From Opitutia bacterium UBA3151 (GTDB lineage: Bacteria > Verrucomicrobiota > Verrucomicrobiia > Opitutales > Seribacteraceae), in assembly GCA_002364975.1 (NCBI GenBank), contig DEYT01000065.1:1-19900 (forward strand): a stretch of 19,900 nt of DNA, written 5' to 3'. Below the pieces are notes generated by a model, which saw nothing but the letters and a program-made list of their open reading frames with translations, made no database searches and was not told the origin of the DNA. The translations under genes and the position numbers were made by a program. Of the stretch, positions 10,001 through 15,842 are shown one piece after another. The stretch's first letter is position 1; each line of letters opens with the position of its first letter.

Positions 10001-11079
10001 TGGTGGTGGCAGCGAGCACAAGATACGGTTAGACCAAGGAAAGTTTTAGTTACTGCATCAATCTGATCGTCAGTAAAGCGCACATGCTCATCCAATGCAT
10101 CTGTGGGAGCGAAGCCATGTAGTACAAATCGAAACTGTGCTGTACCAATCGCAGATTCATTAATCCCAAGGGCGTTATTAATTCTTGGTTTTTCAAGCAG
10201 GTCACCCGCAATGTGTTCAAGGACAAGTTGATCAAAACTAACATCTTGGTTAAGAGCACGAATTAAATAATTCCGATAGCGAAAAGCATTGGGGATTTTG
10301 GGGTCTCCTTCACTACCATGGGAGTCTGCGTAGCGAACCCAATCCATCCAATGCCTTGCCCACCTTTCGCCAAATTGTGGACTCCGCAGTAAGTCGTCGG
10401 TCAATTTTTCGATAGCTATGTCTATGTTTTCTTTTGATAATGTGATGAAAAGATTTTGTTGATCAAGGGTAGGGGGGAGTCCGGTGAGAGCAAAAGATAA
10501 TCTTCTCAAAATCGAATGGTAATTCGCATTGCCATTGGGTTTAAGTCCAAAAGGGATCATCTTATCCAGAAGAAATTGGTCTACCGGGTGCTTGTTATCA
10601 GCTAAAGAAGTTTTAACTTCAAGAATGGGCTGAAAGCTCCACCATAGTTTTCTCTTTTCACGAATTCTTTCCCATGAAGTTTCCCTGGCAAATTGTTCTG
10701 CAGAAGGTGGGCTTTTTCTTGGATCAAAAGCACCATCGTAAATCCATTGTTCAAAGTCCTTAATAATCCTTTCTGATAATTTAGGGCCACCTTTTGGCAT
10801 TTTTACATTTCTTACCTGATGTCGAATTACCTGTAGGAGTAAACTTTCTTTAGGCATTTTTAAAGATATGGCAGGCCCCCGTTCTCCGCCTTGGAGCAGT
10901 CCTTGTTTATAATCCAATTTTAATCCTGATTTTGCCTTATTTAAACTGTTGTGGCACTCATAACAATTCTCAGCCAAAACCGGTCTTATTCTTGATTCAA
11001 AAAATTCCAATTGATTTACGGCAAACATGCTAGTGTTAACCGATATCAAACAGGCAAAAATTGGAAAAATGCGAACCAT
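7069..11079 (-). CDS. PSCyt1-DUF1549-DUF1553 exported cytochrome-like protein with inserted jelly-roll-like and LamG modules
   Basis: Large exported protein of 1336 residues from the ATG at 11079. An in-frame TTG at 11115 would add 12 residues but would push the signal peptide (MVRIFPIFACLISVNTSMFA) away from the N-terminus, so the ATG is preferred. Order: PSCyt1 domain with the CxxCH haem motif CYECH (39-43) and MPKGGP (probably around the axial methionine); DUF1549 (about 163-380) with a second CxxCH, CARCHHHKFDAI (354-365); a jelly-roll-like insert (about 510-640) with GDKGASVRYSVWNYPR; DUF1553 (about 773-1010) with NRIWHHLFGNGIVRTPDNFG and LTLMNDP; then a LamG/concanavalin-like module (about 1100-1270, ending SVYDRALSQSEI). 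The family's terminal motif ALFNMKEFIY (1325-1334) comes after the LamG, so LamG is an insertion. Lys/Glu-rich likely coiled-coil stretches flank it. It forms an operon with the DUF1501 gene 7 bp downstream. A glycan-related surface role is inferred; no reaction is proven for the family. Confidence 0.88.
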   Translation of the reverse strand: MVRIFPIFACLISVNTSMFAVNQLEFFESRIRPVLAENCYECHNSLNKAKSGLKLDYKQGLLQGGERGPAISLKMPKESLLLQVIRHQVRNVKMPKGGPKLSERIIKDFEQWIYDGAFDPRKSPPSAEQFARETSWERIREKRKLWWSFQPILEVKTSLADNKHPVDQFLLDKMIPFGLKPNGNANYHSILRRLSFALTGLPPTLDQQNLFITLSKENIDIAIEKLTDDLLRSPQFGERWARHWMDWVRYADSHGSEGDPKIPNAFRYRNYLIRALNQDVSFDQLVLEHIAGDLLEKPRINNALGINESAIGTAQFRFVLHGFAPTDALDEHVRFTDDQIDAVTKTFLGLTVSCARCHHHKFDAISQDDYYALFGILSNGRPAQKVIDDPSIINEFNSELSSLKLQIKNEFVRSWMRIDIENELKNNTKKTPSDQTLDFLMPWKKLYSLKDQEFSKEWVKLNKQVKESEARLESRRKNFNKNYWNLGEQEAYKKWKKSGIGLSRHSSKAGQFSLNFKGEEIIHNIMPAGAYTHLLSTKHNGTLSSPRFKFEKGNLWLRVIGDKGASVRYSVWNYPRKGTVYPKSSPEPKLEKWIRFKTDYWDGETGYLELTTNGDHPVEAGNAERSWFGITEAFHATHDEPAPKDEISEILSPLFSTFLSVTNSRDLTVLYVQVIKDAIKAWEDNSITDAQSRIINSLIKEGILPNSQKEMPTCKNLVLKYREIESLIKAPRLAPGLLDGEPFEQALFDRGDHKKPAHKVPRRFLEAIDPTPYPKDSIGRLEFANDLLRKDNPFTSRVIVNRIWHHLFGNGIVRTPDNFGRLGEKPSHPELLDFLATKFRKDGWSIKSMVKFLVTTKAFRASSKPSAEAQQSDPKNLLLSHANLRRLEAEAIHDSMLLVSGRIKLDRVAEGESEPSNSVRRSVYRLIKRNNLDPFLSVFDAPVPASTKGKRDVTNVPAQSLTLMNDPMVIRAAREFANLHRNGDLKDRITMMFRHSLGRNPTQEEIKQSMDYLILSDQESGKEKNILLGLRGKKLKLSQEISELIEPVRENLIKNKKSLDGTKKKYLIDPVLQWNFASGLKDQIIGLQAKLKNGAKIENGRLILRKGGYAVTDNLPIEITEKTLSAWVQLDNLSQQAGGVITLQNSSGSIFDSIVFAEKNPRKWLSGSNGFSRTEPFAFAPLENLADRQLIHFAITYSKNGKITGYRNGQRYGKPYSVNLYKYQKNKSLLTFGLRHLPASPQRMLEGSISKASVYDRALSQSEINVIFHPDSYVSLEEVVNSLPDDQRNLYTKLTMQIKSTEKRLGELEANVFPDKPNFQNLALALFNMKEFIYLK

Positions 11080-11209
11080 TGTATTATTGAATTCCACAAA
11101 TGGAGGAATTGTCAAATATGGATATTAGTAGATTTACAAAAGTTTCTACAGCTTTGTGAAAACGAATATGGTTTGACCCTTAATTAGTCATTCAACTTTA
11201 GTAAATAGT
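11080..11209. promoter_or_regulatory. Divergent promoter region between DUF1549/1553 and BNR genes
   Basis: This is the only divergent junction in the middle block, so both promoters must lie within these 130 bp or inside the genes. On the - strand, TTGACA (11110-11115) is followed by an 18-bp spacer and TTCAAT, ending 6 bp before the ATG at 11079. On the + strand, TTGACC (11173-11178) is followed by 18 bp and a weak TTTAGT (11197-11202), 7 bp before the ATG at 11210. The -35 boxes are good and the -10 boxes poor to moderate. Both would give mRNAs with almost no leader. Elements were picked by eye and need start-site mapping. Confidence 0.35.
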
Positions 11210-12253
11210 ATGAAGCAATTGTTGGTTATAGCAAGAAATTCCTGTGGATGGCCAAATCTTACGAAGTTAAAGAATGGTCAAGTACTATGCACCTATTTCA
11301 ATGCACCCAGTCACGGACTAATCGAAGGAGATTTGGTTTGCTCAATTAGTGATAAGAATGGGAGAAATTGGAAAAAGTTGTCGGTTGTGGCTAAAAAGCC
11401 AAAAGGAGGAAATCGAATCCATTTAGCTGTGGGTATGGCACACAACGGGGATATACTATGTTTCAGTAGCGGGTTTTTTGTCAAAGATGAAAAGATTGTA
11501 GGTTTTTCTGGGCATTGGTTATCTCGTTCACGGGATCGGGGTAAGACGTGGGTGTCAGAATCTAATCCGGTTATACCGAGGGGGATAGAATCAACCATTC
11601 CTTTTGGCCGTATCATCCAGTTTGCTCCTAATCTACTTGCTTATTCATCCTATCGTTTAAGAGGAAAAGATAATCGAAGTGAGACTTGGATGATCGTTTC
11701 TGAAAATGATGGTCTTACTTGGACCAAGAAATCTAGGTTTGGTGCTAGGGACTCGAATGAATCAACATTGTGCAAATTGAAAAGTGGTCAAATAATCGCT
11801 GCTTCCAGGACCCAATCAGATCATCATGTCAAGCTTTGTGAACTTTCAAAGTTTGGAGACAGATGGAGGGAAAGAGGCCAACTAACTTTACCTATGCAGC
11901 ATCCCGCTGACCTGACTGTTCTTTCTGACAAATGCGTACTACTTACCTATGGTATACGCAATCGAGGGATGATGGGAATTGGGGTTCGAATCAGCATTGA
12001 TGCAGGGAAAACATGGGAAGCTCCATGGGTGATTCATCAATTCGGAGATCTAGCTAAGGATATTGGTTATCCTTCCACCGTACTTTTAGATAAAGAAGGA
12101 TCTTTGCTAACTGCTTTTTATACCGATTTTGAACCGAGTATTAAAAAAAAACCAGATAGCTATCGTGTTTTAGCCAAATACTGGTCCCTACAAGATTGGC
12201 TACAGCCAAAAATTAAATTGGCTATTTTCGATGGGAAGCATTTGAGGCTTTAA
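11210..12253 (+). CDS. BNR/Asp-box repeat protein, sialidase-fold (probable glycosidase-like)
   Basis: Six-bladed beta-propeller protein of the sialidase/BNR superfamily, 347 residues. Four Asp boxes (SxDxGxTW) are visible: SDKNGRNW (47-54, degenerate), SRDRGKTW (107-114), SENDGLTW (164-171) and SIDAGKTW (262-269). The N-terminal RNSCGWPNLTKLKNGQVLC, the mid-protein NESTLCKLKSGQIIAASR (183-200) and the late GYPSTVLLDKEGSLLTAFY (286-304) are the strand-turn patterns of exo-sialidase-like proteins common in Planctomycetota and Verrucomicrobiota. No signal peptide is visible, so it should be cytoplasmic, unlike its exported neighbours. It is transcribed divergently from the DUF1549/1553-DUF1501 pair and ends 1 bp from the convergent sulfatase. 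True sialidase activity is unproven: many relatives act on other acidic sugars or on none. No Shine-Dalgarno sequence. Confidence 0.75.
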   Translation: MKQLLVIARNSCGWPNLTKLKNGQVLCTYFNAPSHGLIEGDLVCSISDKNGRNWKKLSVVAKKPKGGNRIHLAVGMAHNGDILCFSSGFFVKDEKIVGFSGHWLSRSRDRGKTWVSESNPVIPRGIESTIPFGRIIQFAPNLLAYSSYRLRGKDNRSETWMIVSENDGLTWTKKSRFGARDSNESTLCKLKSGQIIAASRTQSDHHVKLCELSKFGDRWRERGQLTLPMQHPADLTVLSDKCVLLTYGIRNRGMMGIGVRISIDAGKTWEAPWVIHQFGDLAKDIGYPSTVLLDKEGSLLTAFYTDFEPSIKKKPDSYRVLAKYWSLQDWLQPKIKLAIFDGKHLRL

Positions 12254-12254
12254 T

Positions 12255-13865
12255 TTATGACTTTTTCCAAAATTTTTGGAAATAATCCTTGCGAATGGAG
12301 ATATCACTTTTATCTTCGTAATAAAATTGTAAGTTTTTTAGCCTTTGCTTAAGCCGATTTTGAAGCTTCAAATGAATCTTTTGACCGTAAATATTTGAAA
12401 TTTCATCAGGATCATTTTTGAGATCATAAAACTCCCATTGTTCTCCAAATTGGTAGAAATGCATGAGTTTATATCTCCTTGTACGTATGCCATAGTGTCG
12501 GGGAATCATGTGTACGCTAGGGTATTCATAATAGTGATAGTAAATTTCCTTTCTCCAATCTTTGGGTTGTTCCCCTTTCAACAGTGGAACAAGCGATAAT
12601 CCCTGCATATCTTTTGGTTGGGGGGCTCCAGCAATTTCCAAAAATGTCTGAGCGTAATCTAAGTTTTGTACCAATTCAATTCGACGGCTTCCAGGCTTGA
12701 TCACGCCCGGCCATTTCACAATAAGAGGCATTTTTAGTGACTCCTCATACATCCACCTTTTGTCGTACCATCCATGGTCTCCGATATAAAAACCTTGGTC
12801 TGAGGAGTAGATGACGATGGTATTTTGATCGAGACCAAGTTTATTCAGTTCTTGTTGAAGCCGATCTACGCTTTCATCGACACCTTTTACGCATCTAAGG
12901 TAATTTTTAGCATATCTTTGAAATTTCCAACGGACCAAATCTTTCCCAGAAAGTTTTGCTTTGCGAAAGGCTGCATCTTTAGGTGCATAATGGGCCCGCC
13001 AAGCCTCAAGTTGTTCGGGGGTCATCCTTTTCATGTTGTGCCAAGCGGACCGATCCTGTCTTTTTTGAGAGGGAGGTTGGTCAAATGCTGGAGTCAAATC
13101 CAAGAATAAGTCGTAATTTAAATCCATATGACGATCGATCTCAAGTTCTTGAAACCTTGCTGCTGGAACATTGTCTTTCCACTCATCAAAAAGTGTAGGA
13201 GGTTCCGGAATTTCAATGTCGTCGTACAAAGGCAAATGCCGCAGTGCCGGCATCCAATTACGATGGGGTGCTTTATGCTGAACCATTAACATAAATGGTT
13301 TTTCATCGGATCTTTTTTCATGCAACCATTCGACTGCAAGATCGGTTACAACATCTGTACAGTAGCCATTTATCTGTTTTTTCCCGTCTGGGAAGATCAT
13401 ATCGGGGTTGTAGTATAATCCCTGACCCGGTAAAACCGCCCAATCGTCATAGCCAAGTGGCTTTCCTTTAAGATGGCTTTTTCCATAGATAGCAGTTTGG
13501 TATCCGGCTTTTTGTAATAGCTTTGGAAAGGTTTGTTGATTCCAATCAAAGGTATTTCCATTGTTCATAAACCCGTTTTTATGGCTGTGTTTTCCAGTTT
13601 GAATAACCGCACGACTCGGGCCACAAATAGAATTGGTACAAAAGCTATTTATAAAAACCATACCTTCCTGTGCTAATTTATCTATCACAGGTGTAGGGTT
13701 AACGGATTTCAACCAACCATCATAGGCACCTATGGCGTGAGGTGCATGGTCATCAGTAAAGACAAAAAGTATATTTGGTTTCACATTATCCTTGGCATCA
13801 ATGAAACCAAAAAAGGGTGAAAGGAATATAAGAAAAAAGAAGCTAAGCTTTATCATAACTAACAT
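12255..13865 (-). CDS. Secreted S1-family sulfatase, catalytically intact (GlcNAc-6-sulfatase-like)
   Basis: Formylglycine-dependent sulfatase of 536 residues with a signal peptide (MIKLSFFFLIFLSPFFGFIDA after an optional MLV extension). Expected catalytic residues are present: D38 and D39 (FTDDH), C81 in the CGPSR maturation motif with R85 (CGPSRAVIQTGKH), K129 and H131 (YGKSH), H201 (QHKAPH), D356 and Q357 (SSDQG), H364 and K369 (GDHGWYDKR). An unlinked anaerobic or aerobic maturase must convert C81. The overall pattern, including PHRNWMPA and the C-terminal RHYGIRTRRYKLMHFY, resembles S1_11 N-acetylglucosamine-6-sulfatases; the substrate is inferred. Two starts are possible: ATG 13865 or ATG 13856. 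The latter has TAAAAT 7 bp upstream and the more compact signal peptide. Its 3' end is 1 bp from the BNR gene. The upstream paralogue (14027-15622) is a dead copy. Confidence 0.92.
   Translation of the reverse strand: MLVMIKLSFFFLIFLSPFFGFIDAKDNVKPNILFVFTDDHAPHAIGAYDGWLKSVNPTPVIDKLAQEGMVFINSFCTNSICGPSRAVIQTGKHSHKNGFMNNGNTFDWNQQTFPKLLQKAGYQTAIYGKSHLKGKPLGYDDWAVLPGQGLYYNPDMIFPDGKKQINGYCTDVVTDLAVEWLHEKRSDEKPFMLMVQHKAPHRNWMPALRHLPLYDDIEIPEPPTLFDEWKDNVPAARFQELEIDRHMDLNYDLFLDLTPAFDQPPSQKRQDRSAWHNMKRMTPEQLEAWRAHYAPKDAAFRKAKLSGKDLVRWKFQRYAKNYLRCVKGVDESVDRLQQELNKLGLDQNTIVIYSSDQGFYIGDHGWYDKRWMYEESLKMPLIVKWPGVIKPGSRRIELVQNLDYAQTFLEIAGAPQPKDMQGLSLVPLLKGEQPKDWRKEIYYHYYEYPSVHMIPRHYGIRTRRYKLMHFYQFGEQWEFYDLKNDPDEISNIYGQKIHLKLQNRLKQRLKNLQFYYEDKSDISIRKDYFQKFWKKS
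12264..12282. repeat. AT-rich 9-bp palindrome at convergent gene junction
   Basis: TTTCCAAAA and TTTTGGAAA form a perfect 9-bp inverted repeat around a single central T. It sits in the last codons of the sulfatase (encoding FQKFWKKS), about 10 bp past the BNR stop. It has no U-tract on the exit side of either strand, so it is not a textbook terminator. It could still mark the end of both transcripts, or may be chance in AT-rich DNA. Confidence 0.35.
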
Positions 13866-13892
13866 TTTATTCGTGGAGGATAAAAAGGCGAA

Positions 13893-13918
13893 AGGCGCCG
13901 TCCTCCCAAACGGCGCCT
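13893..13918 (-). terminator. GC-rich perfect hairpin between sulfatase genes (terminator, attenuator or dispersed palindrome)
   Basis: AGGCGCCGT (13893-13901) and ACGGCGCCT (13910-13918) are exact reverse complements around an 8-nt loop. 19 of the 26 bases are G or C in otherwise AT-rich DNA. Read on the - strand the stem is followed by TTTCGCCTTTTT, a plausible U-rich release tract; the + strand has none, so it is oriented with the sulfatases. It lies about 109 bp past the pseudo-sulfatase stop and 28 bp before the active sulfatase ATG. It can therefore terminate the first or attenuate the second. A competing GGCG/CGCC pairing on its 3' side is possible. The 6-bp core GGCGCC is itself palindromic. 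Confidence 0.6.
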
Positions 13919-14026
13919 CTCAGGATATGCATTCCTTTAAGAAGAAGAAAGTAATACATTATGATGATGGATCAATGTTTTTTTAAGTTTTTGTCAAAAA
14001 TTTTATGAAATTACAATAAATGGTTA

Positions 14027-15622
14027 TCAAGGTGAATTAATTTGTTCTTTTTTTCGAGCATTAGGTCCCCTGTAAATTCTCCTCCATTCCTCGGGCATGG
14101 GTTCGAGAAGTTTCCCTAAACCCAATTTTTTTCTTTTTGTTATTAATTTTGTTTTTATGATTTCAACTAATTTCGGATCTATTGAATCAAGATATAAATT
14201 GTTTTGCTCATTTGGGTCCTTAAGAATGTCAAATAATTCCCATTCATCGAATTGATGATAATGAATTAATTTATACCGCCCGTTCCTAATTCCATAATGT
14301 TTTGCAACCATTAATTTATCAGGAAATTGATAGTGCTCAAAATATAAAACGCGGCTTTCACTAGAGTTATTCTCCTTGTGGAAAGATTGAAGGTTTATTC
14401 CACCATTGGATTGATTGCTTACGCCAGTAATCGTTGGAAATAAATCAAGAAGCTGAACATTGGACTCGCAAATTCTATTTTTCCCATAATCTTCTCCTGT
14501 GATAATCAACGGAATCCTCATGGTTGGTTCATATATCCATGCACCTCCAAACCATCCATTTTCTCCAACAAAATTTCCACTGCTTGCAGTGTATATGAAG
14601 GTCCAGGAATTTCCCTTTTCATTTGGATGTAAGAAATCATAGAGCCTTCCAACATTTTCATCGATAGCCCGAACGCACCGAAGATAGTTTTTCGCATACC
14701 TTTGATATTTCCATGAGATTGACCCATCCATTCCAACATTTGATCTTGCAAAAGCTTCGTTTTGTGGTCGCAAAGCAAGTTGCCAAGCAGATAGTTGCTC
14801 ACCATTTAATCTACGGATTAATCCGTCCCCTTTGGTTCTATCTGCAACTGTAGCTTCTGAACTCGCAACATCGGGGCCAAGAAAAAGATCACTCTCTACA
14901 TTCAAGTTAGTTTCGATTTGCATCTCTTGGTATCTGGACGGGGGTGCTTTATAATCGTGACTTGCCATAAGAGTAATGGGTTCGGGTAACAAGAGGTCAT
15001 TGTAGAGCTCTAAATTTCGAATAGGGGGAACCCAAGGCTGCTGTAAGCCGTTGAAGTGAACAACCATGAAGACTGGTTTTGGAATATTCCCATTTTTCTT
15101 GAGCCAAGCTAGGGCAATATCGGTAATGATATCAGTAGTATGGCCTTCAATTTTTCTGCTTCTATGGGGATTTATCAATTTTGGGTTATAAAATTGAGAA
15201 GCATCCTCTAAAATCTCCCAATAATCGAAGCCTTCAGGTTTTTTATCTCCAATCCAATTTCCAAAAAAAACAGTATTATAGCCCTTTTCCTTTAGAATGG
15301 ATTGAATATTAGCTGGTTGAAGTTGATCCCTTTTTTTCTTCTGTTTAGGATTAATTAGCGTGCCTGTCAGTATGGATTTTAAGCTAAGATCCGAGTTGGC
15401 AGTCGAACAGAAGGCATTCTTAAAAAGAATTCCATCTCCAGATATCCTTTCAAGGTTTGGAGTAATTTCTAATTCTTTAAATATATCCCGATAACCGGAA
15501 ATGGATGCAGTCGAGTGATTTTTTGAAAGACAAAGAAAAATGTTCTCCCCGCCTTGTAAGTCAACCAAGAAAACAAAAACTAAAAGAAGAGAAAAAAACT
15601 TTATTTTAAACCTCTGTTTCAA
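14027..15622 (-). CDS. Catalytically dead secreted sulfatase paralogue (pseudo-sulfatase)
   Basis: Intact 531-residue paralogue of the neighbouring sulfatase with a signal peptide (MKQRFKIKFFSLLLVFVFLV). Scaffold segments are strongly shared: KYQRYAKNYLRCVRAIDENV (305-324), HYGIRNGRYKLIHYHQF (442-458) and ELFDILKDPNEQNNLY (462-477). Aligned to that neighbour, catalytic residues are replaced: DD becomes K34-N35; CGPSR becomes SDLSL (S77-L81; Pro and Arg lost); the K and H of YGKSH become N122 and I124; H of APH becomes Q194; DQ becomes S347-S348; H and K of GDHGWYDK become N355 and G360. It therefore should bind no metal and cleave no sulfate, yet the frame is open and exported. The start is TTG 15622; no in-frame ATG exists nearby. 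It may be a glycan-binding or partner protein, or early decay; the intact frame favours function. Confidence 0.85.
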   Translation of the reverse strand: MKQRFKIKFFSLLLVFVFLVDLQGGENIFLCLSKNHSTASISGYRDIFKELEITPNLERISGDGILFKNAFCSTANSDLSLKSILTGTLINPKQKKKRDQLQPANIQSILKEKGYNTVFFGNWIGDKKPEGFDYWEILEDASQFYNPKLINPHRSRKIEGHTTDIITDIALAWLKKNGNIPKPVFMVVHFNGLQQPWVPPIRNLELYNDLLLPEPITLMASHDYKAPPSRYQEMQIETNLNVESDLFLGPDVASSEATVADRTKGDGLIRRLNGEQLSAWQLALRPQNEAFARSNVGMDGSISWKYQRYAKNYLRCVRAIDENVGRLYDFLHPNEKGNSWTFIYTASSGNFVGENGWFGGAWIYEPTMRIPLIITGEDYGKNRICESNVQLLDLFPTITGVSNQSNGGINLQSFHKENNSSESRVLYFEHYQFPDKLMVAKHYGIRNGRYKLIHYHQFDEWELFDILKDPNEQNNLYLDSIDPKLVEIIKTKLITKRKKLGLGKLLEPMPEEWRRIYRGPNARKKEQINSP

Positions 15623-15842
15623 AACATCCTGTTTGTATCAGATTAATAATTGGGTCGAGTTAAAAGGTTATAAATTTTTATCTATGTATTCAAATTTTTG
15701 ATAAAAGGACTCAATTTCTGATTTCCAAAAAAACCTAAGCATTATGATCCAGAAAAAGTTGAAGATATTTAATTGCTAGGGATTTTAACTTAATAGCAAT
15801 TTAAATTGATCAAATAAATAAATATTTGTATGGTTTTAAGTT
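15623..15842. promoter_or_regulatory. 220-bp intergenic region: divergent promoters for pseudo-sulfatase and glmS
   Basis: Strongly AT-rich divergent gap that must carry both promoters. For glmS, TTGATC (15806-15811), a 17-bp spacer and TATGGT (15829-15834) lie 8 bp before the ATG (4/6 matches in each box). No glmS-ribozyme-like structure or riboswitch is recognisable. For the pseudo-sulfatase I find no convincing promoter. No open reading frame of note is present. Confidence 0.4.
15771..15801. repeat. 8-bp inverted repeat upstream of glmS (possible operator)
   Basis: AATTGCTA (15771-15778) and TAGCAATT (15794-15801) are perfect inverted arms with a 15-bp spacer, ending 5 bp before the proposed -35 box of glmS. 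The position suits a dimeric regulator. No known regulator consensus is recognised, and such repeats also arise by chance in AT-rich DNA. Confidence 0.3.

Noticed and set aside
11080..11115. TTG at 11115 as the start of the DUF1549/1553 gene
   Set aside because: The ATG at 11079 begins a standard signal peptide; the 12-residue extension (MTIPPFVEFNNT) is polar and atypical, and TTG starts are rare here.
11311..11616. Antisense frame of 101 codons inside the BNR gene
   Set aside because: It overlaps the Asp-box region of a clearly coding frame; no protein features are visible.
13792..13986. Small + strand frame of 64 codons across the GC-rich hairpin
   Set aside because: It overlaps the sulfatase 5' end antisense, has no family-like sequence, and its middle is the hairpin itself.
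14027..15622. Serine-type active sulfatase (Ser in place of Cys at position 77)
   Set aside because: Serine can be matured in SxPxR/SxAxR enzymes, but here Pro and Arg are also lost (SDLSL), along with the metal ligands and catalytic His and Lys.
15623..15842. glmS ribozyme or riboswitch
   Set aside because: The gap is AT-rich and too poor in G/C stems to form the pseudoknotted ribozyme core; only one 8-bp inverted repeat is visible.
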